Positions 53,443-61,240 of a DNA stretch of 64,000 nucleotides are shown here, one piece after another. The notes below the pieces were generated by a model, which searched no databases, had not been told where the DNA came from, and worked only from the letters and a program-made list of their open reading frames with translations. Within the stretch, counting starts at the first letter, position 1; each line of letters starts with the position of its first letter. The stretch is from positions 1 to 64,000 of the forward strand of contig CAYLZD010000025.1 of the NCBI GenBank assembly GCA_964388275.1, given 5' to 3'. The DNA comes from JARYLZ01 sp964388275 (GTDB lineage: Bacteria > Bacteroidota > Ignavibacteria > SZUA-365). The translations under genes were made by a program, and so were the position numbers.

Positions 53443-55707
53443 ATGAAACTGATATCCGCCGTGTTGCAGGCCGGAGACAAGGTAGTCCTGACTTTCGACG
53501 GGAATCCCGGCCTCCTGTCGCCGAAAGACTTCCGTTTCGAACCTGATCTTCCGATACATTCCGTGGAAGGCCTCGAAACGCTGGTCGTCCTGAAAACCGA
53601 GGCCCCCGCGCCGGACGCGTCTTACGCGGTTTCTGTGTGCGACTTCGGCTCCGTGCCTCTGATACCGGACGGAATCCTGAACGAATTCGTCTCCGCCAAG
53701 CCATTGGGCTGCAACCTGGAAAATGATGTGTTGGTATTCAGGCTCTTCGCTCCTCGAGCTTCCGCCGTGACCCTGTATCTGCATCGGGATCTCGACGATG
53801 AGAGCGGAACGCCCAGCGCGATGGAACGGGACGCGGACGGCGTTTGGGAAGCGCGCATGCCGGCGGATCGAAGCTGTCGCTATTATTCCTACGCCGTCGA
53901 CGGACCTCGCGGCGACGGGGAGATGTTCGATCCATCCGTGCGCATCGCCGATCCCTACAGCCGCGCCGTGACCACGCGCAACACCTATCTGCATGAAGGC
54001 AGGAGCCATATTCCCGCTGAGTCTCCGTTGTTCGATTGGGGCGATGACGAGCCGGTACGCATCCATCCCCGGGATCTCGTGATCTATGAAGCGCATGTCA
54101 GGGACGCGACTGCGCACGGTTCTTCCGGAGTCGAGCCCGCCCTTGCGGGAACCTACCTGGGCCTCGCGACGCGCGGAAGCAGGGGAGGGATCGATCATCT
54201 GCTGTCCCTGGGTGTGAATGCAGTGGAATTGATGCCCTGCCAGCATTTCGCCTCCATGGAACTGCCCTATCGCCGCGCCGCGGGAGGCATGTTCAACACT
54301 TGGAATCCGTACGAGAGGAATCACTGGGGTTACATGACCTCTTACTTCTTCACGCCGGAGCCGACATATGCGACGGGCGCGTCCTTTCTTCCAGGCGTAT
54401 GGAATGATACCGGCGGCCGCCAGGTTGACGAGTTCAAACGGATGGTAAAGGAACTGCATTCCGCGGGAATCGCGGTCCTGCTCGACGTGGTTTATAATCA
54501 CACATCCCAGTACGATCGGCAACCGTTGAAATACATCGACCGTTACTATTATTACCGCTCCGACGAGCGCGGCAACTGGACCAACTCGAGCGGTTGCGGC
54601 AACGACTTCCACAGCGCTCGCCCGATGTCCCGCCGGCTGATAATCGACAGTCTCCTGCACTGGATGAAAGAGTATCACGTTGACGGATTCCGCTTCGACC
54701 TCGCGGCCTTGCTGGATCAGGACACCGTCGTCGAGATCATAAGGCGCGCGCGGGAGGTCAATACGGACGTCATACTGATCGGCGAGGCCTGGGGCGGCGG
54801 CCGCTACGACTTGAAGCGCTTTTCCGAACTTGGCATGGGGAGCTGGAACGACGTCTTCAGAAACGGCGTGAAAGGCTCGCACCCTGTGCACGACCGCGGC
54901 TACATATTCGGGAATTGGGGGTGGAATCCTCCGGAATCGTTCGGCAAATGGGTGACGGGATCTACCGAACGCTTCGGGGGCCCATTTCTTGACGCCGCTC
55001 ACTCGGTGAATTATCTCGCCGCTCATGACGGTTATACTCTTGGTGATTTCATTCGCATAGCAATCGGCGATGCGCGCGAGCACCGGCCTGTTCGAGGTAT
55101 CGCCCGGAACGCGGCTCTGAAAGGGCAGGGCCTGAAACGTGCCCGTCTCGCCGCCTTCATGCTGATGGTCAGCCAGGGGACGGTGATGCTCGAGCACGGC
55201 CAGGAATACGGCAGGAGCAAGGTGATCGCCCGGCGGCGCCTGCCCGACGCGCCTTTCGGAACACTGGATCACAACAGTTATGAGAAGGACGACGAAACCA
55301 ACTGGATCAACTACGAGCATCTCGACGCCAATGCCGAACTCGCGGACTACTACCGCGGCTTGATTGCGATCCGCGGAATGTTTCCCGCCCTGAGGCGCGC
55401 TTCTCCCGACTGTTACGAGTTTCTGAAACCTGACGCACCAGTCGCCGGCGGCTTCATCCTGCGCGGGAGCGACAAAGGCGACGACGCGGTCGCTGCGCTG
55501 ATCAATCCCAATGACAGGCAAGCGGCCCGTTTCGGAATTCCCGACGGCGTATGGCGCGTCATGGCGGACGATGAACGCGCGTCCGCGAGCCCCATCGCAA
55601 CTGTTAGCGGCGGCGAAATCGCGCTGCCTCCGATCTCGGCCATGTTTCTATGCAGGGACGCTTCGGCTGACGGTGACGTCTATTTCGATACCGACACCGC
55701 CAGATAA
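53443..55707 (+). CDS. GH13 glycogen debranching enzyme (isoamylase/pullulanase/GlgX type)
   Basis: 754 residues: an N-terminal unclassified strand region, a CBM48-like module (VFRLFAPRASAVTLYLH; YYSYAVDG), and a GH13 barrel. Conserved regions are YEAHVRD, VNAVELMPCQHF, LLDVVYNHT, VDGFRFDLAALLD (nucleophile Asp419), IGEAWGGG (acid/base Glu448) and YLAAHDGYTL (Asp529), so the triad is complete. This is the alpha-1,6-cleaving group (GH13_11-14); exact subfamily cannot be fixed. No signal peptide is present, so it should act on cytosolic glycogen together with the convergent branching enzyme, 68 bp away. Confidence 0.88.
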   Translation: MKLISAVLQAGDKVVLTFDGNPGLLSPKDFRFEPDLPIHSVEGLETLVVLKTEAPAPDASYAVSVCDFGSVPLIPDGILNEFVSAKPLGCNLENDVLVFRLFAPRASAVTLYLHRDLDDESGTPSAMERDADGVWEARMPADRSCRYYSYAVDGPRGDGEMFDPSVRIADPYSRAVTTRNTYLHEGRSHIPAESPLFDWGDDEPVRIHPRDLVIYEAHVRDATAHGSSGVEPALAGTYLGLATRGSRGGIDHLLSLGVNAVELMPCQHFASMELPYRRAAGGMFNTWNPYERNHWGYMTSYFFTPEPTYATGASFLPGVWNDTGGRQVDEFKRMVKELHSAGIAVLLDVVYNHTSQYDRQPLKYIDRYYYYRSDERGNWTNSSGCGNDFHSARPMSRRLIIDSLLHWMKEYHVDGFRFDLAALLDQDTVVEIIRRAREVNTDVILIGEAWGGGRYDLKRFSELGMGSWNDVFRNGVKGSHPVHDRGYIFGNWGWNPPESFGKWVTGSTERFGGPFLDAAHSVNYLAAHDGYTLGDFIRIAIGDAREHRPVRGIARNAALKGQGLKRARLAAFMLMVSQGTVMLEHGQEYGRSKVIARRRLPDAPFGTLDHNSYEKDDETNWINYEHLDANAELADYYRGLIAIRGMFPALRRASPDCYEFLKPDAPVAGGFILRGSDKGDDAVAALINPNDRQAARFGIPDGVWRVMADDERASASPIATVSGGEIALPPISAMFLCRDASADGDVYFDTDTAR

Positions 55708-55752
55708 ACCTGCCTGCGGGATGTCCGCCGTCGGATGTGCGCGCGGCAGACC

Positions 55753-55767
55753 CGGCGCACTGCGCCG
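55753..55767. terminator. Perfect 7+1+7 hairpin between convergent glycogen genes
   Basis: CGGCGCA and TGCGCCG pair across a single central base, in the 68 bp gap between two convergent stops. This placement fits a bidirectional terminator, although no strong T run follows on either strand. Confidence 0.4.
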
Positions 55768-55775
55768 TGTCCGGT

Positions 55776-57998
55776 TCAATCGATTCTCTTTAGGATCAGC
55801 ATTCCGAGCGGAGGCACGCGCAGATTTATCGAATGGCCCCTGTCATGCCACGGGATTTCCTCCGAATGCGCCATGCCGAAATTCCCGACTCCGCTGCCGC
55901 CGTAACAGCCGGCGTCACTGTTGACCATCTCCCTGTACGCGCCGGGTTCCGACACCCCGAGACGATACTGCTCTTGCACAACCGGAGTGAAGTTGCATAA
56001 CACTACGATCCGCTCGCGGCCGTCGCGGGAGATGCGCTCGAATGAGAGCAGACTGCGCGCGCTGTCTTTGAAGTCGATCCAGCTGAATCCTTCCCAAGAA
56101 GTGTCAACTTCATGCAGGGCTCTCTCCTCGCGATAGAGCCCGTTGAGGTCGCGCACCCAAGTCTGAAGTTGCTTGTGAGCGTCGAAATTCAGGAGATTCC
56201 AGTCGAGTGTGTCGTCGTGATTCCATTCGTTCCACTGGCCGAACTCCTGCCCCATGAATAGAAGCTTCTTGCCCGGGTAGGCGTACATGAAGCCGAGAAA
56301 CAGCCGCGCGTTCGCGAATTTTTGCCAGTAGTCTCCCGGCATCTTGCTGAGCAGGGACTGCTTGCCGTGCACCACCTCGTCATGCGAGATGGGAAGCGTG
56401 AATTGCTCGTTGAACGCATACAACAGGCCGAAAGTAAGCTCGTCGTGATGATGGCAGCGGAACAGGGGATCGCGCGCGAAATACACGAGCATGTCGTGCA
56501 TCCAGCCCATGTTCCATTTCAAATCGAAACCGAGTCCGTTGTTGTCCGACGGATGAGTCACGCCGGTGAACGCAGTCGACTCCTCGGCTATCACTAGCGC
56601 TCCGGGGTGGTTCATGTGAACCGCCCAAGTGAGCTGGCGAATGAAGTTGATGGCTTCCAGATTCTCGCGCCCTCCGTACTGGTTGGGTACCCATTCGCCT
56701 TCCTTGCGGGAATAATCCCGGTAGAGCATTGAAGCGACGGCGTCAATGCGAAGACCGTCGATATGGAACTCGTCCAGCCAGTACAACGCGTTCGCGATGA
56801 GAAAATTGCGGACCTCGTTCCGGCCGTAATTGAAAATGAATGTGCCCCAGTCCATGTGCTCGCCTTCCCGCGGATCCTGATGCTCGTACAGGGGGGTGCC
56901 GTCGAAACGGCCAAGCGCATGCTGGTCCTTCGGGAAATGCGCCGGGACCCAGTCGAGAAGGACGCCGATGCCGTTCTGATGCATGCGGTCCACAAAGTAG
57001 CGGAAATCGTCCGGCGTGCCGTAGCGGCTTGTCGGAGCGAAATAACCGGTCACCTGATAGCCCCAGGAACCATCGAAAGGATGCTCCATAATGGGCATGA
57101 GTTCGACGTGAGTGTACCCCATGTCTTTTATGTATGGGATCAGCTCATCCGCTATCCAGCGATAGCTCAGCTGCGCGGGAGGATTTTCAACGTCTACCTC
57201 GGGACGGCGCCAGGAGCCGAGATGCGCCTCGTATATCGTGACGGGCTTCTCCTGCGCCCTGTAATTCCGTCGTCCTTTCATCCATTCGGAGTCGTTCCAC
57301 TCGTGACGGCTTCTCCATGTTATGGATGCAGTGCGCGGGCGGACCTCCATGTACTCGGCGAACGGATCGGTTTTGTCGAGAATATGTCCGTCGCGCGTCT
57401 TTATCTCGAACTTGTACAGCTCTCCTTCGGAGAGTCCGGGAACGAAGATCTCCCAGACGCCGGACGAACCGAGCACACGCATGGCATGCGAACGCCGGTC
57501 CCAGTTGTTGAAGGAGCCGATTACGCTGACGCTCCGGGCGTTGGGCGCCCATACCGCGAATTCGATGCCTCCGATGCCGTCCACCGTGATGGGCCTGGCC
57601 CCGAGTTTCCGGTATATTTTGTAGTGGTTCCCTTCGCCGAACAGGTACAGGTCGAATTCGGTCAGCTGCGGAAGAAACGCGTACGGATCGTGGAATTCCG
57701 CTACGGAACCGCTGTCGCCGACAGCGCGGAGACGATAGCGGAAAATCCGTTCCTCGCCCCGGAACAGCGCCTCGAAGAAGCCTTCCTGATGCGCGCGGTC
57801 CATGGCCGTTTCCTCGACGCCGCCTGTTTCCGTCTCGCGGAGAACGTATACTTCCGCGGCGCGCGGAAGGAAGGCCCGGATTACGACCGCCGGCTTCTTG
57901 CGCCAGAGAATCTGATGTATGCCGAGAACGGTATACGGATCATGATGCTCTGTGTAGATGATTTTGTAGATATCTTCCAATGATGCGATTGGTCGCAT
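55776..57998 (-). CDS. glgB: 1,4-alpha-glucan branching enzyme
   Basis: 740 residues, full-length GlgB. N-terminal CBM48 repeats (TVLGIHQ; VWAPNARSVSVIGSFNNWD), then the GH13 barrel: TIYEAHLGSW, VLLDWVPAHFPKD, IDGLRIDAVASMLY (nucleophile Asp419), VIAEESTAFTGVT (Glu472) and LPISHDEVVHGK. GlgB forms alpha-1,6 branches by transferring a cut alpha-1,4 chain during glycogen synthesis. Start ATG 57998. It is convergent with the debranching-enzyme gene; no glgA, glgC or glgP is in the window. Confidence 0.95.
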   Translation of the reverse strand: MRPIASLEDIYKIIYTEHHDPYTVLGIHQILWRKKPAVVIRAFLPRAAEVYVLRETETGGVEETAMDRAHQEGFFEALFRGEERIFRYRLRAVGDSGSVAEFHDPYAFLPQLTEFDLYLFGEGNHYKIYRKLGARPITVDGIGGIEFAVWAPNARSVSVIGSFNNWDRRSHAMRVLGSSGVWEIFVPGLSEGELYKFEIKTRDGHILDKTDPFAEYMEVRPRTASITWRSRHEWNDSEWMKGRRNYRAQEKPVTIYEAHLGSWRRPEVDVENPPAQLSYRWIADELIPYIKDMGYTHVELMPIMEHPFDGSWGYQVTGYFAPTSRYGTPDDFRYFVDRMHQNGIGVLLDWVPAHFPKDQHALGRFDGTPLYEHQDPREGEHMDWGTFIFNYGRNEVRNFLIANALYWLDEFHIDGLRIDAVASMLYRDYSRKEGEWVPNQYGGRENLEAINFIRQLTWAVHMNHPGALVIAEESTAFTGVTHPSDNNGLGFDLKWNMGWMHDMLVYFARDPLFRCHHHDELTFGLLYAFNEQFTLPISHDEVVHGKQSLLSKMPGDYWQKFANARLFLGFMYAYPGKKLLFMGQEFGQWNEWNHDDTLDWNLLNFDAHKQLQTWVRDLNGLYREERALHEVDTSWEGFSWIDFKDSARSLLSFERISRDGRERIVVLCNFTPVVQEQYRLGVSEPGAYREMVNSDAGCYGGSGVGNFGMAHSEEIPWHDRGHSINLRVPPLGMLILKRID

Positions 57999-58053
57999 GG
58001 GTTATTTCCTGCTGTTAAACGCTTTAAGATACGCAAAACAGCGGAGGGTGGAA

Positions 58054-58117
58054 AGGAGTCCCGGACTCCTGTGACGCGAGCGCGGGTCATCCTCCGGTTG
58101 CGAAGGATGACCCGCGC
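58054..58117. terminator. Two adjacent hairpins upstream of glgB / downstream of a T9SS gene
   Basis: A strong perfect 14 bp stem, GCGCGGGTCATCCT (58080-58093) with its complement at 58104-58117 and a 10-base loop, lies 19 bases after the minus-strand stop at 58137. A shorter stem, AGGAGTC/GACTCCT at 58054-58070, follows it. Position fits termination of the collagen-like/T9SS pair before glgB, but there is no T tract. Confidence 0.45.
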
Positions 58118-58136
58118 AGCGAAATATTGAAAACGG

Positions 58137-58682
58137 TTATTTGATCAGTGTCATCAGCCGGCGCAGGGAACCTTCACGCGTCTGCAGCTCGAACACATAT
58201 GCGCCTCCCGGCAGTTGTCCCGCGTCGAAAACCACAGTATGCCGGCCCGCTTCATGCGCTCCTCGGGCGGCAATGGCGACTGTCCGGCCATGCATGTCCA
58301 GAATCCGAAGAGTCGCTTCTCCAGCGTCCGCTAAATGATAGGCAATCATCGTCCGCGGATTGAATGGGTTGGGATAATTCTGCGCGAGCTCGCTTTGTAC
58401 CGGCGATGGCACGATTCCGTATTTCGTTGTGCTAGCTCGACGGCAGAACAGACAAATCGCGCCTGATGACATGCGGTAATCCCGGTTCTCCGAGTTCAAT
58501 GCGCCCGACGCCTGTCCGGCAATGGACATGGCAGTGAAGGAGGCGCTCGCCGGCGCTCCCGGCCCGCTCCCGCCAGCCGAAATCACTCCGCGCTCGAGCA
58601 GGAACGACGCGCTTGCTTGTGCGAATGCGTCTTCCGCGGCCGCCAGCATTAGAATGGCGGCGGCGATGATAAGCCGAGTCAT
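58137..58682 (-). CDS. Small T9SS-tagged secreted protein, partner of the collagen-like protein
   Basis: 181 residues: a signal peptide (IIAAAILMLAAAEDAFA), a ~75-residue mature part, and a T9SS sorting domain (NYPNPFNPRTMIAYHL, LRILDMHGRTVAI, LPGGAYVFEL). The mature part begins ASASFLLERGVISAGGSG and carries CLFC, a short Gly/Ala/Ser-rich piece with no recognised fold; annotated relatives are typically 'T9SS type A sorting domain-containing protein'. The start overlaps the upstream collagen-like gene by 4 bases, so the two are made together. It may be a small anchor or ligand for the neighbour. Confidence 0.82.
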   Translation of the reverse strand: MTRLIIAAAILMLAAAEDAFAQASASFLLERGVISAGGSGPGAPASASFTAMSIAGQASGALNSENRDYRMSSGAICLFCRRASTTKYGIVPSPVQSELAQNYPNPFNPRTMIAYHLADAGEATLRILDMHGRTVAIAARGAHEAGRHTVVFDAGQLPGGAYVFELQTREGSLRRLMTLIK

Positions 58683-60691
58683 CGCGTCCTCCCTTTGCGC
58701 GAGGAACTGGATCCATCGGGTGACCGGGTACCGTTCCTGGCATCGAGGAGGCCACGCAGCCGATTGCCTGCGCCGCCTGGTTCCGGACGTGCGATGGATC
58801 CTCCGGTCTGCTCTCCAGCCGAGACCGCGATCTCCGCGGCGGGGCCGCGCGCCCCGGGATATCGCGCCATGCGCGCGGCCTTCTGAACCGCTTGCTCCTC
58901 CTTTGTCGCGGCCGGAGCGTACGGCGCCATCCTCTCGTCTTCGTAACCGCGGCGTTTCACCACCACCTGCCAGTCGAAGGTCGCGTTAGAAACTCCGCCC
59001 GCGAGTTCACGCACCGTGAAGCGATCCGCGCCCTTGCTCTCCGCGTATAGGCCTTTGCATGCGGCGGTCGGCGTCAGCGCGACTATCATCGGATGCCTTT
59101 CGTCTATCGTGACGGTTTCCAGGAACATTGGATCCAGCAGCACCTCCGTGAATCCTCCCGACAGCCGTGCGCTCCCGTAGTCTGTGAAACGGAGCTCCGT
59201 CGACTCCATGGCGTACATCATGCGTGTGCCGTGACTCTTCGTGGCGATGATATTGTTTTTCTGACCAATGAATCTGAAATCGCCGTCCGGATTGATGTGT
59301 CCCACGAAAGCGCCGGTTGGGGATTTGATCGTGATACCTTCGACAGGATCGATCCGGAGAATGTTGCCGTTCTCGAGTGGTATTTCGATTCCGCCGTAGA
59401 AGAATTCCGGACGATAGTGATGCGAGACTCCGTCTTTGTCCCAGAAAGCCGCGGGATTGCCGAGCGAATCCCTGATGGTTACGCCTGTGAAGTCCCCGCG
59501 TCCGTTTCTGGTTATCCCGCTCGTCAGATTGCCGTTCTCATCCCTGGTCCAATAGCCCGCGCCTGTGATCTGGCCGCCGTTTATGATGGTGGTATCCTTT
59601 TTTCCAGTCCGCGGATCCGTGCGGATGTAGTATTCGGGCACGTTGTGCACGGACATCGATTCGTTGAAGACGATCTTCGGATTTCCGTCACCGTCGAACA
59701 CCCCGATTCTCCTGCTTATCACGTCTCCTCCATGGAGAATGGTGGTGTCGCGTTTGCCGGTAGCCGGATCCTCTTTGATGTAGTACTCGGGCACTTCATG
59801 CCAGGATTTGGTGTCGGTGAATCCAACCGGGATGTTGCCCCGGCCGTCGGTGATCCCGATGCCTCGACCCGCCACGTAGCCGCCGGCGATTATGGTCGTG
59901 TCCTTCCGTCCGGTGGCCGGATCCGTGCCGATGTAATACTCGGGGATGTTGTGAATCGAACGGTCGCGGTCGAATTCCACGGCTACGCCGCCCGCGCCGT
60001 CTGGTATGCGTATTTGCCCGCCCCAGATGCGCGTGGTGTCCTTCACGCCCGATACGGGATCCTCGTATATGTAGTATTCGGGTCCATAGTGCTGCGATTC
60101 GCCGAGCACAATCAACGAATCGATGCTGACCTTTACTACCGTGTCGCCTACGCCGCCCGGAGGCCCGGCCGGACCTCTCGGACCTGCGGGACCGGCAGGA
60201 CCCATGGGACCGGCAGGACCCATGGGACCCGGGGGAAGCGGCTGCTTGAGCGAGTCTGCATACAGTGCCACCATCGCCAGCGGCACGGGATGAATCGGTA
60301 TCAGGGGTTGGAGGACTTCGTTGTTCACGGTCAGGCGAAGCGCCGTGCGCCTTTGAAAGATGTGAGGATTCAATCTGTTGTTGACGGTGTCGACGCTTCC
60401 GATCGCGTGCTCGAACAATCCCTTCGTTACCTGCACCTGCGCCGTCTCCGAGAACAGCACCGCTCCGACGCTTATCGCCTGATCGATAATCTCGAATTTG
60501 ATCGTGTATGTGTCGTCCGGCTGCGGCGTACCGTCGGGTCTCGTGAGACAGCCCTGGTAATGGAAGGTCCTCGCCACCGTGGGTGACGGGATCTCCAGGT
60601 ATGTCGCCGGTCCGGCGCTCTGGGATAGCAGGCCGGAAGCGGGAATCAATGCTGCAAGCAGCAGGTATGCGAATTGCCTTATAGACTGCAT
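58679..60691 (-). CDS. Exported collagen-like protein with PEYYI repeats
   Basis: 670 residues. Signal peptide (LLLAALIPASGLLSQ), a ~110-residue beta-rich head (TFHYQGCLTRPDGTPQ...LRLTVNNEVLQ), a collagen-like stretch of about eight Gly-X-Y triplets (GPMGPAGPMGPAGPAGP), then four repeats led by PEYYI with DPxTGxKDTTIIxGG, and a C-terminal region (DERHPMIVALTPTAACKGLY, VRELAGG, DWQVVVKRRGYEDERM) like those of tail-fibre/adhesin-type proteins in Bacteroidota. It lacks a T9SS tag of its own, ending in a Ser/Arg-rich tail. Likely a fibrous surface or trimeric adhesin; ligand unknown. Forms an operon with the small T9SS protein. Confidence 0.8.
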   Translation of the reverse strand: MQSIRQFAYLLLAALIPASGLLSQSAGPATYLEIPSPTVARTFHYQGCLTRPDGTPQPDDTYTIKFEIIDQAISVGAVLFSETAQVQVTKGLFEHAIGSVDTVNNRLNPHIFQRRTALRLTVNNEVLQPLIPIHPVPLAMVALYADSLKQPLPPGPMGPAGPMGPAGPAGPRGPAGPPGGVGDTVVKVSIDSLIVLGESQHYGPEYYIYEDPVSGVKDTTRIWGGQIRIPDGAGGVAVEFDRDRSIHNIPEYYIGTDPATGRKDTTIIAGGYVAGRGIGITDGRGNIPVGFTDTKSWHEVPEYYIKEDPATGKRDTTILHGGDVISRRIGVFDGDGNPKIVFNESMSVHNVPEYYIRTDPRTGKKDTTIINGGQITGAGYWTRDENGNLTSGITRNGRGDFTGVTIRDSLGNPAAFWDKDGVSHHYRPEFFYGGIEIPLENGNILRIDPVEGITIKSPTGAFVGHINPDGDFRFIGQKNNIIATKSHGTRMMYAMESTELRFTDYGSARLSGGFTEVLLDPMFLETVTIDERHPMIVALTPTAACKGLYAESKGADRFTVRELAGGVSNATFDWQVVVKRRGYEDERMAPYAPAATKEEQAVQKAARMARYPGARGPAAEIAVSAGEQTGGSIARPEPGGAGNRLRGLLDARNGTRSPDGSSSSRKGRTR
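59486..60082 (-). repeat. Four tandem PEYYI repeats within the collagen-like protein gene
   Basis: Repeat units start at minus-strand positions 60082, 59944, 59791 and 59638, with periods of 46, 51 and 51 codons. Each begins PEYYI, followed by EDP or TDP, TG.(K/R)DTT.I.GG and a DG.GN element. The last two periods are exactly equal, suggesting recent duplication. Confidence 0.8.
60155..60234 (-). repeat. Collagen-like Gly-X-Y tract
   Basis: About eight consecutive Gly-Pro-X triplets are encoded here. At DNA level a unit near GGACCGGCAGGACCCAT is duplicated head to tail, which could expand or contract by slippage. Confidence 0.75.
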
Positions 60692-60724
60692 CGCGGTCTC
60701 CTGTTAAAGTGAAACGGAAAATTA

Positions 60725-60743
60725 CCTCTCATATTATGAGAGG
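60725..60743. promoter_or_regulatory. Perfect 9+1+9 palindrome upstream of the collagen-like operon
   Basis: CCTCTCATA-T-TATGAGAGG, arms exact, 33 bases before the minus-strand ATG at 60691. It could be an operator for a dimeric regulator or a hairpin in the 5' untranslated RNA. No other copy was noticed in the window. Confidence 0.5.
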
Positions 60744-60794
60744 ACTTCGGCGTTGATGATCGAATGTGCTTGCTTGTACTATTGTAGTAATATA

Positions 60795-61019
60795 TTATCC
60801 GAATTGCAATCCGTACGGAAAAACTATTCCGGTCGCTCGGAGTGGAATTCGGAGTCGCACCGGCGTAAATGAGGAGCCCCGGTCACGGAAACCTGCGGAC
60901 TCCGGGATAGCCATCCAGCGCCCTCCAAGGCGCTTTCGCAGCTGCGGCTCGGCCTCGGCTTTTCCGCGCATGGCAGCTGAGCTCATGGCGGAACTTATGA
61001 AGATGTCGCCCGCCCCCAC
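60795..61019 (-). CDS. Possible small gene or gene remnant, unrecognised
   Basis: A 74-codon frame from GTG 61019; the frame is open 14 codons further upstream. Codon third positions look G+C-biased like real genes here, and the product is Arg/Ala-rich with RLGGRWMAIP and a PESAGFRDRGSS segment. There is no clear Shine-Dalgarno, no signal peptide and no domain I recognise. It might be a decayed gene or chance. Function unknown. Confidence 0.25.
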   Translation of the reverse strand: MGAGDIFISSAMSSAAMRGKAEAEPQLRKRLGGRWMAIPESAGFRDRGSSFTPVRLRIPLRATGIVFPYGLQFG

Positions 61020-61240
61020 CCTGGTGACGCTGTTCGCTTCCTTGACATTGTCCCGTCCTTTCTATAATATCGCTCAAGATTCGTCGTTGATCCGAAACTC
61101 CTTGCTCCCCGAAATCGGGGCGGATGGGGCTGTGCGGATGACCGGGCGACCCGACGGGTCCCTTGACGGGATTCCGAAATCTCGGTTTCGAAGTGTGTCG
61201 GAAGTCATTTCATTTGTCATAATCAGGCATCGGAGACGAC

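Larger units (their letters stand above)
60692..61240. other. 549 bp intergenic region between divergent surface-protein genes
   Basis: This should hold the promoters of the collagen-like operon (minus) and the beta-helix gene (plus). The first ~110 bp are A+T-rich and contain the 60725-60743 palindrome and a smaller TACTA-TTG-TAGTA repeat at 60777-60789. From about 60840 the sequence becomes G+C-rich and code-like, containing a possible small minus-strand gene (60795-61019). A short GACCC/GGGTC stem sits at 61148-61160. A GGAG lies 9 bases before the plus-strand ATG at 61241. Confidence 0.5.

Noticed and set aside
53383..55521. A 712-codon open frame on the minus strand opposite the debranching enzyme gene
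   Set aside because: It is the antisense shadow of a GH13 gene with a complete Asp/Glu/Asp triad; the minus-strand translation has no recognised motif and G+C-rich genes often leave long antisense frames.
59093..60586. A 497-codon plus-strand frame opposite the collagen-like gene
   Set aside because: Antisense shadow caused by the repetitive G+C-rich sense gene; no signal peptide or motif.
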